Assembly (NCBI RefSeq): GCF_018324205.1
Contig: NZ_AP023356.1
Span: 372,001-436,000 of the forward strand
Source: Actinoplanes ianthinogenes
GTDB lineage: Bacteria; Actinomycetota; Actinomycetes; Mycobacteriales; Micromonosporaceae
Reading direction: 5' to 3'
Length of the DNA: 64,000 nucleotides
Positions 1 to 7,976 of the stretch are shown here, piece after piece. Both the position numbers and the translations under genes were made by a program. The notes under the pieces are model-generated. The model was not told the origin of the DNA. It did not search any database and saw only the letters and a program-made list of their open reading frames with translations. Position 1 is the stretch's first letter, and each line of letters opens with the position of its first letter.

Positions 1-8
1 GATGAGGC

Positions 9-1646
9 ATGGACAGGCGCGTCGACGTAACGGTTCTCGGCAGCGGCATCGGTGGCAGCACGGTGGCCGCGATCCTGGCCCGGCTCGGCATCTCGGTGGC
101 CCTCGTGGACGCCGCGAGACACCCGCGGTTCGCGCTCGGCGAGTCCACCATCGGCGAGACGTCGTTCCTGCTGCGGCTGCTCGCCGCCCGGTACGACGTG
201 CCGGAGCTGGCGCACGTGTCGACCAGCGGCGGGATCGCCGAGCACGTGAGCAGCCGGTGCGGGATCAAGACCAACTTCGGCTTCGTCTACCACCGGGAGG
301 GCCGGTTCCAGGAGCCGTTCGAGGTGACCCAGTGCAGCGTGTCGGAGGGCCCGTTCGGGCCGGAGTCGCACCTGATGCGCGCCGACATCGATCAGTACCT
401 GTTCGAGGCGGCGCAACGGTACGGCGCGCTGACCCGGGAGGGCGTCCGCGTGCAGGCGGTCGACATCCGGCCCGACGAGGCCGTGGTGACGCTGGACAGC
501 GGGGAGACGCTGCACAGCGATTACGTGATCGACGCGACCGGGCGGACGTCGGTGCTGGCCGACGCGTTCGGGCTGCGCGAGGAGCCGTGCCGGTTCCGGA
601 CGAACTCGCGGACCATCTTCACCCACCTGCGGGGCGTGGTCCCGTTCGACGACGTCACCGAGTCCAGCGGCCAGCCGAACCGGTGGCACGAGGGCACCCT
701 GCACCACGTCTTCGACGGCGGCTGGATGTGGGTGATCCCGTTCGACAACCGGCCGGGCAGCGAGTCCGACCTGGTCAGCGTGGGGCTCAACCTGGACGCC
801 GAGCGCTGGCCGCAGCGCCCGGGGGTGACCGCCGAGCAGGAGTGGGGCGAGTTCCTGGAGCGGTTCCCGTCGATCGGCCGGCAATTCGCGAACGCGACGT
901 CGGCGTTCCGCTGGATCTCCACCGGCCGCACCCAGTTCTCCTCGTCCCGCACGGTCGGCGACCGCTGGGTGCTGATGAGCCACGCGGCCGGGGCGATCGA
1001 CGCCCTGTTCAGCCGCGGCATGAGCAACACCATGGCGGTGATCGAGGCGTTCGTGCCGCGGTTCCTCGAGGCCCGGGCTGCCGGGGACTACTCGGCCACC
1101 CGGTTCGCGTACCTGGAGACGCTGAACCAGAGCATCCTGGACAACAACGACAAGCTGATCGCCGGGTCGTACATCGCGTTCCGTGACTTCGACCTGTGGC
1201 GAGCCTGGTCGAAGATGTGGTACCTCGCGTGGAACCTGGGCGTCCTCCGGGTCGCCGGGACGTATTACCAGTTCCTGGAGACCGCCGACCCGGCGCTGCT
1301 GGACCGCCTGCACCAGGGCCCGGTGCCCGGCTCGTTCTGCCCGGACCTGCCCAGCGCGCAGGAGCAGTTCGACGCCTGCTTCGAGGTGCTGTCCCGGGTG
1401 CGTGACGGCGCGCTCACCCCGGCCGACGCGGTGCCGGAGCTGGCCTTCATCCTGGGCGACGGCGAGGCGTCGCCGTCCCCGCTGAACCTGCACGACGTGC
1501 TGCGCCGCTGGCATGACGGGTCGATGGAGACACAGCGGCTGATCTACCAGTGGGGCCGGACCGCCGCCCCGCTGCCGCTGCGCCCCTACTTCGACTACGA
1601 CCGCGCCACCATCGCCGAGGCCGCCGACCTGGTCCGGTCGGTCTGA
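9..1646 (+). CDS. Flavin-dependent halogenase-like monooxygenase
   Basis: A 545-residue FAD enzyme. The N-terminal dinucleotide fold has G11-S-G-I-G-G, followed by a GEST motif near residue 45. Two hallmarks of flavin-dependent halogenases are visible: Lys87 in G-I-K-T-N-F, at the place of the catalytic lysine, and the W-x-W-x-I-P motif at W239-M-W-V-I-P244. In the family FADH2 and oxygen give a flavin hydroperoxide that oxidises chloride or bromide to hypohalous acid. The long C-terminal helical region (about 350-545) would make the substrate pocket. The ATG lies only eight bases inside the window, preceded by GATGAGG, so this may be the last gene of an operon that begins upstream. A non-halogenating FAD monooxygenase of the same superfamily is the alternative. 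Substrate unknown. Confidence 0.75.
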   Translation: MDRRVDVTVLGSGIGGSTVAAILARLGISVALVDAARHPRFALGESTIGETSFLLRLLAARYDVPELAHVSTSGGIAEHVSSRCGIKTNFGFVYHREGRFQEPFEVTQCSVSEGPFGPESHLMRADIDQYLFEAAQRYGALTREGVRVQAVDIRPDEAVVTLDSGETLHSDYVIDATGRTSVLADAFGLREEPCRFRTNSRTIFTHLRGVVPFDDVTESSGQPNRWHEGTLHHVFDGGWMWVIPFDNRPGSESDLVSVGLNLDAERWPQRPGVTAEQEWGEFLERFPSIGRQFANATSAFRWISTGRTQFSSSRTVGDRWVLMSHAAGAIDALFSRGMSNTMAVIEAFVPRFLEARAAGDYSATRFAYLETLNQSILDNNDKLIAGSYIAFRDFDLWRAWSKMWYLAWNLGVLRVAGTYYQFLETADPALLDRLHQGPVPGSFCPDLPSAQEQFDACFEVLSRVRDGALTPADAVPELAFILGDGEASPSPLNLHDVLRRWHDGSMETQRLIYQWGRTAAPLPLRPYFDYDRATIAEAADLVRSV

Positions 1647-1895
1647 CGGAGGGGCGGTGGCCGCGGGTACACGAAGTCACATCCCGACGGGGCGTTCACC
1701 GGGCGGCCAGACCGCGGTGGCGGTGGTGGCGTGGGGTGAGGTTCTGCCAACGCCGACCGACCGGGGCCGGGCCACGACGCTCAGGGCGGGAATGGGGCGA
1801 CGGCCAGAGACCACGGACGGCGTAGGTCGCCTCCGCAGTGAACCGTGAGGGGGCCTTTCCCAGGAATGCGGCAGGGCAGGTGGTGCCGTCCGAGA

Positions 1896-2795
1896 TCAGG
1901 ACCGGACAGTGCCCGCCACGGCGTCCAGGTGGGACAGGAAGTGGGTCACGGCGGGTGGCCGGGTGCGGCCGGCGAGGGTGGCGGCGTAGATCCGGCGCGG
2001 CGACTGGTCGTCCGGATGCACCCGCAGCAGCACCAGGTCGGCCGGGGCCATGCGGGCCGCCAGCGCCGGCACCAGGGTCACGCCGAGCCCGGCCGCGACG
2101 CAGCCGAACTTGCCGGTCCACTCCCCCACCACGATGTCGATCCGGGGCTGGAAGCCGGCCGCGGCGCTGCCACCCAGCAGGGTCTCGGCCGGCCGCGGTG
2201 AGCTGGCCACGAACGACTCGTCGGCCAGCTCGGCGAGGCGCACCGTGCGGCGGCGGGCCAGCCGGTGCCGGCGGGACACGGCGACCAGCATCTCCTCGTC
2301 GAGCAGGTGATGCAGGTCGAACCGGTCCGGGCCGGGCAGCCCGGCCGGGGCGTCGCTGACGATCGCGAGGTCCGCGTCGCCGCCCGCGAGCCGCTCCAGC
2401 AGCGCCGGCGAGAAGCCCTCCACCAGGGACACCGCGACGCCGGGGAACACGGTCCGGAACGACGTGATGGCCCGTGGGACCAGGGCGGCGACCGCGGTGG
2501 CGAACGCGCCGACCCGCAGCCGACCGGCCGCCAGGCTGTCCAGGTCGCCGACGGCCTGCCGGGCGGCGCCGAGCCGGTCGAGGATCGCCTCGGCGTGCGG
2601 CAGCAGCGCGCGGCCCGGCTCGGTGAGCGCGATGCCGCGCGGCAGCCGGTCCAGCAGCCGGGCGCCGACCTCCGCCTCCAGCGCCGCGATCTGCCGGGAC
2701 ACCGCCGACTGGGTGAACCGCAGGCGGCGGGCGGCGGCGGTGATCGAGCCGAGGTGGGCGACGGTCCGGAACACCTCGAGCAGCTGCGTCTCCAT
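1896..2795 (-). CDS. LysR-family transcriptional regulator
   Basis: A 299-residue protein of normal LysR length. The N-terminal winged helix-turn-helix (residues 1-60) carries the usual F-x-x-V-A-x-x-G-S-x-T-x-A-A start and the recognition helix T-Q-S-A-V-S-R-Q-I. Residues 90-295 form the periplasmic-binding-like effector domain. It is divergent from a dehydrogenase/RidA-like pair starting at 2874. LysR proteins usually sit next to their targets, so these genes are the likely regulon. Two inverted repeats in the 78-bp gap (2812-2828 and 2845-2876) are candidate operators. Effector unknown. Confidence 0.9.
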   Translation of the reverse strand: METQLLEVFRTVAHLGSITAAARRLRFTQSAVSRQIAALEAEVGARLLDRLPRGIALTEPGRALLPHAEAILDRLGAARQAVGDLDSLAAGRLRVGAFATAVAALVPRAITSFRTVFPGVAVSLVEGFSPALLERLAGGDADLAIVSDAPAGLPGPDRFDLHHLLDEEMLVAVSRRHRLARRRTVRLAELADESFVASSPRPAETLLGGSAAAGFQPRIDIVVGEWTGKFGCVAAGLGVTLVPALAARMAPADLVLLRVHPDDQSPRRIYAATLAGRTRPPAVTHFLSHLDAVAGTVRS

Positions 2796-2811
2796 CCAGG
2801 CATGCTATCTG

Positions 2812-2828
2812 GGCATGGCAGCCATGCC
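2812..2828. promoter_or_regulatory. Palindrome, candidate LysR operator
   Basis: A perfect inverted repeat with 8-bp arms, GGCATGGC-A-GCCATGCC, between the divergent LysR gene and the dehydrogenase gene. It begins 17 bases upstream of the LysR start codon. LysR proteins commonly bind an interrupted dyad and repress their own gene from such a place. The role is inferred from position and symmetry. Confidence 0.45.
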
Positions 2829-2844
2829 AGACAGTCGTTTGTCG

Positions 2845-2876
2845 CATGCCTCGGACGCTCCTAGGTTCGAGGCATG
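2845..2876. promoter_or_regulatory. Inverted repeat overlapping a start codon
   Basis: Arms CATGCCTCG (2845-2853) and CGAGGCATG (2868-2876) are separated by 14 bases. The right arm contains the ATG of the dehydrogenase gene. As DNA it could be a second operator. As RNA it would fold the start codon into a hairpin and hide it from ribosomes. Neither role is shown. Confidence 0.4.
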
Positions 2877-3644
2877 ACGAACATCGCGGTGCTGGGCACC
2901 GGGAGGATGGGCAGTGCTGTCGTGCGGCGGTTGAGCGCGGCGGGACATGTGGTGACGGCGTGGAGCCGGAACCCGGCGCGGGCCGCCGCGACCGGCGCGA
3001 AGGTGGCGGAGTCCCCGGCCGAGGCGGTCGCCGGGGCCGACGTGGTGATCACGGTGCTGACCGACGGGGCGGCCGTAGCGGAGGTGTTGTTCGGATCGGG
3101 GGCGACGCTGCGGCCCGGGACCGTGCTGGTGCAGATGTCGACGATCGGGCCGGAGGCGACGGCGGCGATCGTCGAGCGGCTGCCGGGGGACGTGTCGTTC
3201 GTGGACGCGCCGGTGATGGGCAGCGTCGACGCGGTCGCGGCCGGGACGCTGGTGATCCTGGCCAGTGGCGCGGTGGAGGCGGCCGAGCCGGTGCTGCGGC
3301 ACCTCGGCACGATCCAGCGGTGCGACGCGGCAAGCGCGGTCAAGGTCATGCAGATGACCGCGGCGCTGACCGCCATCGGCGCGCTGCACGACACGCTGGA
3401 GGTCGCCGCCGCGCTCGGCATCGACCGGGCGGCGGCGATGGAGCTGCTGGCCGCGGGGCCGCTGGCCGGCGCGCTGCGGCGGGCGACGAGCACCACGGCC
3501 GACTTCCCGGTCGCGCTGGCCGCCAAAGACCTCCGGTTCGCAAGCGGGACGACACCCGTCGTCGAGGCCACGCTGAGCCTGCTCGCGGCCGTGCCCGACC
3601 AGCAGGCCGACATCTGCGCGCTGATCGATCGGGAGTCCCGGTGA
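2874..3644 (+). CDS. NAD(P)-binding beta-hydroxyacid dehydrogenase-like protein
   Basis: A 256-residue member of the 6-phosphogluconate/3-hydroxyisobutyrate dehydrogenase superfamily, slightly shorter than the usual 290. G8-T-G-R-M-G13 is the Rossmann nucleotide site. The D-A-P-V-M-G-S stretch near residue 111 matches the substrate loop. The catalytic lysine appears to be K157, but the asparagine normally four residues later is Met161, so chemistry or substrate may differ from classical members (imine reductases of this fold also deviate here). It overlaps the next gene by four bases, indicating translational coupling, and is divergent from a LysR regulator that probably controls it. Confidence 0.8.
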   Translation: MTNIAVLGTGRMGSAVVRRLSAAGHVVTAWSRNPARAAATGAKVAESPAEAVAGADVVITVLTDGAAVAEVLFGSGATLRPGTVLVQMSTIGPEATAAIVERLPGDVSFVDAPVMGSVDAVAAGTLVILASGAVEAAEPVLRHLGTIQRCDAASAVKVMQMTAALTAIGALHDTLEVAAALGIDRAAAMELLAAGPLAGALRRATSTTADFPVALAAKDLRFASGTTPVVEATLSLLAAVPDQQADICALIDRESR

Positions 3645-4051
3645 AACTCACCCTCGACAACCCGGCGACCGCGCCCGCGCCGTACGCGAATCGGTTTTCG
3701 CATGTCGCCCGCCTGGACCTGCCCGGCGGCGCCCTGCTGACCCTCTCCGGGCAGGTCGCGATCGACGACACCGGTGCGGTGCTCGCCCCGGGCGAGGCCG
3801 GTCCGCAGGCGGCCCGCATCTTCGAGGTCATCGGCGGGCTGCTCGCGGCGCACGGGGCGGGCTTCGGCGACGTCCTGCACGTGCGGACCTACATGCTGGA
3901 CCTGGCGGACCTGCCGGCTTACGCGGCGGTGCGGCGGGAGGTCTTCACCGGTACGCCACCGGCGAGCACCACCGTCCAGGTCAGCGGCCTGTTCCTGCCC
4001 GGCCTGGTGCTCGAGGTCGAGGTGACCGCGGCGGTCGGTGACCGCACCTGA
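3641..4051 (+). CDS. RidA/YjgF-family protein
   Basis: Chosen GTG start at 3641 overlaps the stop of the dehydrogenase gene (GTGA), giving 136 residues, the family's usual length. The fold is recognisable from G-Q-V-A-I-D, R-T-Y-M-L-D-L and the closing V-L-E-V-E-V-T-A strand. RidA proteins form trimers that hydrolyse reactive enamine/imine intermediates. The arginine that contacts the substrate carboxylate in true RidA (in the V-A-R-L-P-K segment) has no counterpart here (V-S-G-L-F-L-P). It therefore belongs to a Rid-like subfamily of unknown activity rather than being a confirmed 2-iminobutanoate deaminase. Pairing with an oxidoreductase suggests handling of an imine or keto product. Confidence 0.8.
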   Translation: MKLTLDNPATAPAPYANRFSHVARLDLPGGALLTLSGQVAIDDTGAVLAPGEAGPQAARIFEVIGGLLAAHGAGFGDVLHVRTYMLDLADLPAYAAVRREVFTGTPPASTTVQVSGLFLPGLVLEVEVTAAVGDRT

Positions 4052-4206
4052 GGGTCCGGACGATGCCGGCCGCGGCTCCGCGACGAGCGTGCCATGACCC
4101 GGCGATCGCCGGCCGACGGCCGGATCGTGGCTTGACGCGGGTCCGCCGCGTGCGCGGTGGTTGTACTTTCCAGCCCGCCGGCTACGCAGTTCGGGAAGGG
4201 ACCCTG

Positions 4207-4482
4207 ATGTTCGGAAACCGCAACGATGAGCGCCTGCCACTGCAACGGGCTCTGGAGGCCGCCGCGTCCTTGAAGCCGGGATCGTGGGAGAGCGTCGAGT
4301 CGCTCGCGGTGCTCGCCATCGAGTGCAAGGGGACGCCCGAGGCGGAGCAGCTGTATCAGACCGCGTCCCGGGCGGCGGCGCAGCTGAAAGCGGGGACGTA
4401 CGACGCCGTCCGCGCGCTGGCGTGGCTCAGCCGGGCCGGCCGCGAACTGCACGCGGTCTCCGGCCGCGGCGGCGAGCCGTGA
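4207..4482 (+). CDS. Small hypothetical protein
   Basis: 91 residues from the ATG at 4207, which is preceded at good distance by GGGAAGGGA. Reading further upstream adds an arginine-rich, non-conserved-looking stretch, so this shorter start is preferred. The product is helical and soluble, with two similar segments: S-L-K-P-G-S-W-E-S-V-E-S-L-A-V-L-A near residue 25 and Q-L-K-A-G-T-Y-D-A-V-R-A-L-A-W-L near 62. This suggests an internal duplication of a helical unit. No family recognised. It stands alone between the RidA-like gene and a convergent XRE regulator. Confidence 0.65.
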   Translation: MFGNRNDERLPLQRALEAAASLKPGSWESVESLAVLAIECKGTPEAEQLYQTASRAAAQLKAGTYDAVRALAWLSRAGRELHAVSGRGGEP

Positions 4483-4548
4483 CACCAGCCGGTCGCCGAT
4501 CCCCTGCTCGCTGTCGTCGCCGGGGTGCTGTCGCCGGGAAGCCGCTCG

Positions 4549-5430
4549 TCACGGCGCCGGCTGACCCGAGGTGGTGTGCGCGGGCTGCCCCGGGAACTCC
4601 TCGACGCCGAGGACGCGGAGCAGGTCCAGCCGCTCGCGGGCGTCGGCGTCGGCCGGGGTGAGGACCAGCAGTTGCTGGCCGAGATCCGGGGTGACCAGGG
4701 TTTCGCAGTCCACCAGGATGCCGCCGACGCGCGGGTGCACCAGCGTCTTGCGGTCGGCCCGGCGCAGGCCCACCTCGTGCGCGTCCCAGCGCGTACGGAA
4801 CTCGGAACTGGCCTGTCGCAAGCGGGACAGCAACCCGGTGACCAGCGGATCCGTCGATCGCCGGCCGGCGACGGCCCGCAGGTCGGCGACCAACTGGCGG
4901 CCGTGCCGCTCCTGCTCGGCGGGCGGGTGGACGGCGCGCACCTCCGGCTCGGTGAACCAGCGGTAGATCGGGTAGCGCCGGTCGCCGGCGAGGCCGCTCT
5001 GGTCGCCGACGAGCAGGATCGACATCCGGTTCTGGGCGAGCACCTCGCCGAGGTCGGAGATCACCATGGCCGGGGTGTCGCCGAGCAGGTCGAGCATCCG
5101 GACCAGGCCGGCGCGGGCCAGCCGGGCCACCCCGTCGGCCGGTGGCGGCTGGTGCCCGGCCAGGTGGAACAGGTGGGCGCGCTCGTCGTCGGAGAGGCGC
5201 AGGGCCCGGGCCAGCGCGGTCAGCAGCTGGACCGACGGCTGGCTGCTGCGGCCCTGCTCCAGGCGCACCACGTAGTCCACCGACATGCCGGCCAGCATCG
5301 CCACCTCCTCGCGCCGCAGGCCGGTGGTGCGGCGCCGCGGACCGGCGGCGATGCCGGCCTCGGCCGGGCGGATCGCCTCGCGGCGGCGGCGCAGGAAGTC
5401 GGCGAGCTGCTCACGCTGCATGCGATCCAT
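4549..5430 (-). CDS. XRE-family regulator, MmyB-like
   Basis: A 293-residue regulator. The N-terminal helix-turn-helix (residues about 8-75) contains the signature R-T-T-G-L-R-R-E-E-V-A-x-L-A-G-(M/V)-S and Y-x-x-R-L-E-Q-G-R of this actinobacterial group. Residues 105-270 form the MmyB-type ligand-binding domain (G-D-T-P-A-M-V-I-S near 117, Y-P-I-Y-R-W-F near 153). It is divergent from an aldo/keto reductase gene, an arrangement common for this family, in which the regulator represses the neighbouring oxidoreductase until a small ligand binds. Ligand unknown. Confidence 0.88.
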   Translation of the reverse strand: MDRMQREQLADFLRRRREAIRPAEAGIAAGPRRRTTGLRREEVAMLAGMSVDYVVRLEQGRSSQPSVQLLTALARALRLSDDERAHLFHLAGHQPPPADGVARLARAGLVRMLDLLGDTPAMVISDLGEVLAQNRMSILLVGDQSGLAGDRRYPIYRWFTEPEVRAVHPPAEQERHGRQLVADLRAVAGRRSTDPLVTGLLSRLRQASSEFRTRWDAHEVGLRRADRKTLVHPRVGGILVDCETLVTPDLGQQLLVLTPADADARERLDLLRVLGVEEFPGQPAHTTSGQPAP

Positions 5431-5457
5431 CCTGCCCCGGGTGCGGGCGCGCAGACA

Positions 5458-5472
5458 GGGAGCGGCGCTCCC
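5458..5472. promoter_or_regulatory. Palindrome between XRE regulator and reductase
   Basis: GGGAGCG-G-CGCTCCC is a perfect 7-bp-arm dyad in the 94-bp divergent gap. A related half-site-rich stretch (GGCGCTCCGCTCCC) follows within ten bases. Two such sites between a regulator and its divergent neighbour suggest an operator for the XRE protein. Role inferred. Confidence 0.4.
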
Positions 5473-5524
5473 ACGACAGGCGCTCCGCTCCCGCCCGGCC
5501 GGTCACCGGCGCAGGGTGGACCGC

Positions 5525-6514
5525 ATGCAGAAACGAACTCTGGGCACCACCGGACCGGCCGTCTCCGCGCTGGGCCTGGGCACCATGGCCATGTCCAGCG
5601 GCGCCTACGGCATCGCCGACCGCCGGGAGGCGATCGCCACCGTGCACGCCGCGCTGGAGCGGGGTGTCACCCTGCTGGACACCGGCGACCACTACGGCAC
5701 CGGCCACAACGAGATGCTGCTCGCCGAGGCGCTGCGCGGCCGGAACCGGGACGACTACCTGCTGAGCGTCAAGTTCGGCGCGCTGACCGGTCCGGGCGGC
5801 GGCTTCCACGGGCAGGACAGCCGGCCCGCCGCGGTGAAGAACTTCCTGGTCCACTCGCTGACCCGGCTCGGCGTCGAGCACATCGACATCTACCGCCCGG
5901 CCCGGCTCGACCCGGCGGTGCCGATCGAGGACACGATCGGCGCGATCCACGAGATGATCGAGGCGGGCTACGTCCGGTACGCCGGGCTCTCCGAGGTCGG
6001 CGCCGAGACGATCCGCCGGGCCCACGCCGTACACCCGATCGCCGACCTCCAGATCGAGTATTCGCTGGTGTCCCGCGGGGTGGAGGCCGAGGTGCTGGGC
6101 ACGGTGCGCGAGTTGGGGATCGGGATCACCGCCTACGGCGTGCTGAGCCGCGGGCTGATCTCCGGGCACTGGACCGCGGCCGGGCCGGGTGACCACCGGG
6201 GCCGGATGCCGCGCTTCTCCGGCGAGAACGCGCGGCACAACCTCGCGCTGGTCGAGGAGCTGCGCCGGGTCGCCGAGGCGAAGGGCTGCACGGTCGCCCA
6301 GCTGGCCATCGCCTGGGTGGCGGGGCGGGGTGACGACATCGTGCCGCTGGTCGGCGCCCGCACCCGCGATCGCCTCGCCGAGGCGCTGCCGGCACTCGAT
6401 CTCACGCTGACGGCGGACGATCGGGCCGCGATCGAGCGGGCCGTGCCCAAGGGCTCGGCCCGCGGCGATCGCTATCCGGCCGCTCTGATGGCTTCGGTCG
6501 GCGTCGGCAACTAA
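5525..6514 (+). CDS. Aldo/keto reductase
   Basis: 329 residues from the ATG at 5525, the normal size for this TIM-barrel NADPH-dependent family. Catalytic Asp52 (L-L-D-T-G-D), Tyr57 and Lys83 (S-V-K-F-G) are present. The usual histidine of the tetrad (L-Y-Q-x-H-R) is replaced: the segment reads I-Y-R-P-A-R, placing Ala126 there. A subset of AKRs carries such a change, so it may alter pH dependence or substrate rather than abolish activity. Divergent from an XRE regulator that probably controls it. A strong hairpin follows the stop codon. Confidence 0.88.
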   Translation: MQKRTLGTTGPAVSALGLGTMAMSSGAYGIADRREAIATVHAALERGVTLLDTGDHYGTGHNEMLLAEALRGRNRDDYLLSVKFGALTGPGGGFHGQDSRPAAVKNFLVHSLTRLGVEHIDIYRPARLDPAVPIEDTIGAIHEMIEAGYVRYAGLSEVGAETIRRAHAVHPIADLQIEYSLVSRGVEAEVLGTVRELGIGITAYGVLSRGLISGHWTAAGPGDHRGRMPRFSGENARHNLALVEELRRVAEAKGCTVAQLAIAWVAGRGDDIVPLVGARTRDRLAEALPALDLTLTADDRAAIERAVPKGSARGDRYPAALMASVGVGN

Positions 6515-6546
6515 CTCTTTCGGTACGCCTACCCGCGGTTCCCGGG

Positions 6547-6573
6547 CCGGCCCGCGGATCAGCCGCGGGCCGG
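6547..6573. terminator. Bidirectional hairpin terminator
   Basis: CCGGCCCGCGG (6547-6557) pairs perfectly with CCGCGGGCCGG (6563-6573) across a five-base loop. It sits between the convergent aldo/keto reductase and AI-2E-type genes, and overlaps the last codons of the latter. There is no T tract, as is common in high-GC actinobacteria. Confidence 0.6.
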
Positions 6574-7896
6574 GGCGACCGAAGTCTCGGCCGGCGGCGG
6601 GGTGGCCGGGTCCGCGCTTCGCGCGGTGGCCTCGGCGGCGTCCTCGGCTTCGGCCTCGTCGTCGTCGGTCGGTTCGGTGCCGGGCGGCTCGCGGTCCGGG
6701 GTGGGTTCACCGGACGGGTGGTCGACCAGGTAGCGGATCGCGGTGTTCAGCACGGCGAGCAGCGGCACCGCGATCAGCCCGCCGACGATCCCGGCCACCA
6801 CCACCCCGGCCGCGATCGCCAGGATCACCGCGAGCGGGTGCAGCGCCACCGCCCGTCCCATGATCAGCGGCTGGAGGACGTGCCCCTCCAGCTGCTGCAC
6901 CGCGATCACCACGGCCAGGATGCTGATCGCGGTGACCGGGCCGTTCGCGACCAGCGCGACCAGCACGGCGATCGCGCCGGTGACGGTGGCGCCGACGACC
7001 GGGATGAACGCGCCCAGGAAGATCAGGGCGGCCAGCGGCAGGGCCAGCGGCACCCGGAAGACGAGCAGGCCGATGCCGATGCCGACCGCGTCGATGAAGG
7101 CGACCAGGACGGTGCCGCGGGCGTACGAGATCAGCGTGTGCCACGCGTAGTGCCCGGCCCGGGCGGTCGGGACGCGGGCGTCGCGGGGCAGCAGCCGGCA
7201 CAGGAACGACCAGATCTGGCCGCCGTCCCGGAGGAAGAAGAAGAGCGTGAACAGCACCAGGAAGAACCCGGTGAGCACCTCCCCCACCGTGGTCGCGGTG
7301 CTGAGCGCCCCGGTGGTGAGCGACCCCTGGCTCGCGGCGAACTGCTCCCGCGCCTTCTCCAGGTATTGGTCGAGCTGCGCGTCGGAGAGGTGCAGCGGGC
7401 CGCGGTGCAGCCAGCTCTGCACCTCGGCGAGGCCGCCCTCGACCCGGGCCGAGAGGTCGTCGAGCTGGCTGATGAAGGTCCGCACGATCAGTCCCAGACC
7501 GCCGAAGACCAGCACCAGCGCGGCGACCAGGACCAGGCCGGCGGCCAGGGACTTCTTCATGCCGTTGCGGACCAGGGTCGCGCTGAGCGGCTGGAACAGG
7601 GCGGCCAGCAGGGTGGCGACGGCGACCGGGATGAGCATCACGTGCAGCAGCGCGACGACGCGCAGGAACAGGTAGGCGGCGACGACGAAGAGGATGAAGC
7701 GCCAGGCCCAGGCGCCGGCCGTACGCACCCCGCGGGGCAGGACGTCGGCGCTGCTCGGCCGGTTGTTGACCACCACCACGGGTGTGGTGGTGTCCTGCAA
7801 CTCGGGACCGACCGTGAACGGCGGCGGAACGTTGCGGCTGGCCGCCGCGGCCAGCGTCGCCCGGGCGCGGTCCCAGACGGTGTGTGTCCAGCTCAT
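6559..7896 (-). CDS. AI-2E (PerM) family membrane permease
   Basis: 445 residues from the ATG at 7896, preferred because AAGGGGAAA precedes it; an in-frame ATG 51 bases upstream lacks such a site. About eight membrane segments are visible. The first follows A-W-A-W-R-F near residue 65. A long extracytoplasmic loop lies near 135-210, and then G-F-F-L-V-L-F-T-L-F-F-F and several further helices ending near 385. The C-terminal tail is acidic and proline-rich, without conserved shape. Family members are linked to autoinducer-2 or small-molecule export and to Na+/H+ exchange; the substrate here cannot be told. It is divergent from a small membrane protein gene. Confidence 0.85.
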   Translation of the reverse strand: MSWTHTVWDRARATLAAAASRNVPPPFTVGPELQDTTTPVVVVNNRPSSADVLPRGVRTAGAWAWRFILFVVAAYLFLRVVALLHVMLIPVAVATLLAALFQPLSATLVRNGMKKSLAAGLVLVAALVLVFGGLGLIVRTFISQLDDLSARVEGGLAEVQSWLHRGPLHLSDAQLDQYLEKAREQFAASQGSLTTGALSTATTVGEVLTGFFLVLFTLFFFLRDGGQIWSFLCRLLPRDARVPTARAGHYAWHTLISYARGTVLVAFIDAVGIGIGLLVFRVPLALPLAALIFLGAFIPVVGATVTGAIAVLVALVANGPVTAISILAVVIAVQQLEGHVLQPLIMGRAVALHPLAVILAIAAGVVVAGIVGGLIAVPLLAVLNTAIRYLVDHPSGEPTPDREPPGTEPTDDDEAEAEDAAEATARSADPATPPPAETSVAPARG

Positions 7897-7976
7897 CGAC
7901 TTTCCCCTTCGGTTGCCGCTCAGATGCCCGGGGAAGCGTCGTTTCATGCTTGATCAGCCGGTTTAAGGTCGAGCCC

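Noticed and set aside
1647..1895. A possible small gene on either strand after the halogenase-like gene.
   Set aside because: Only Arg/Gly-rich shadow frames without ribosome sites are present.
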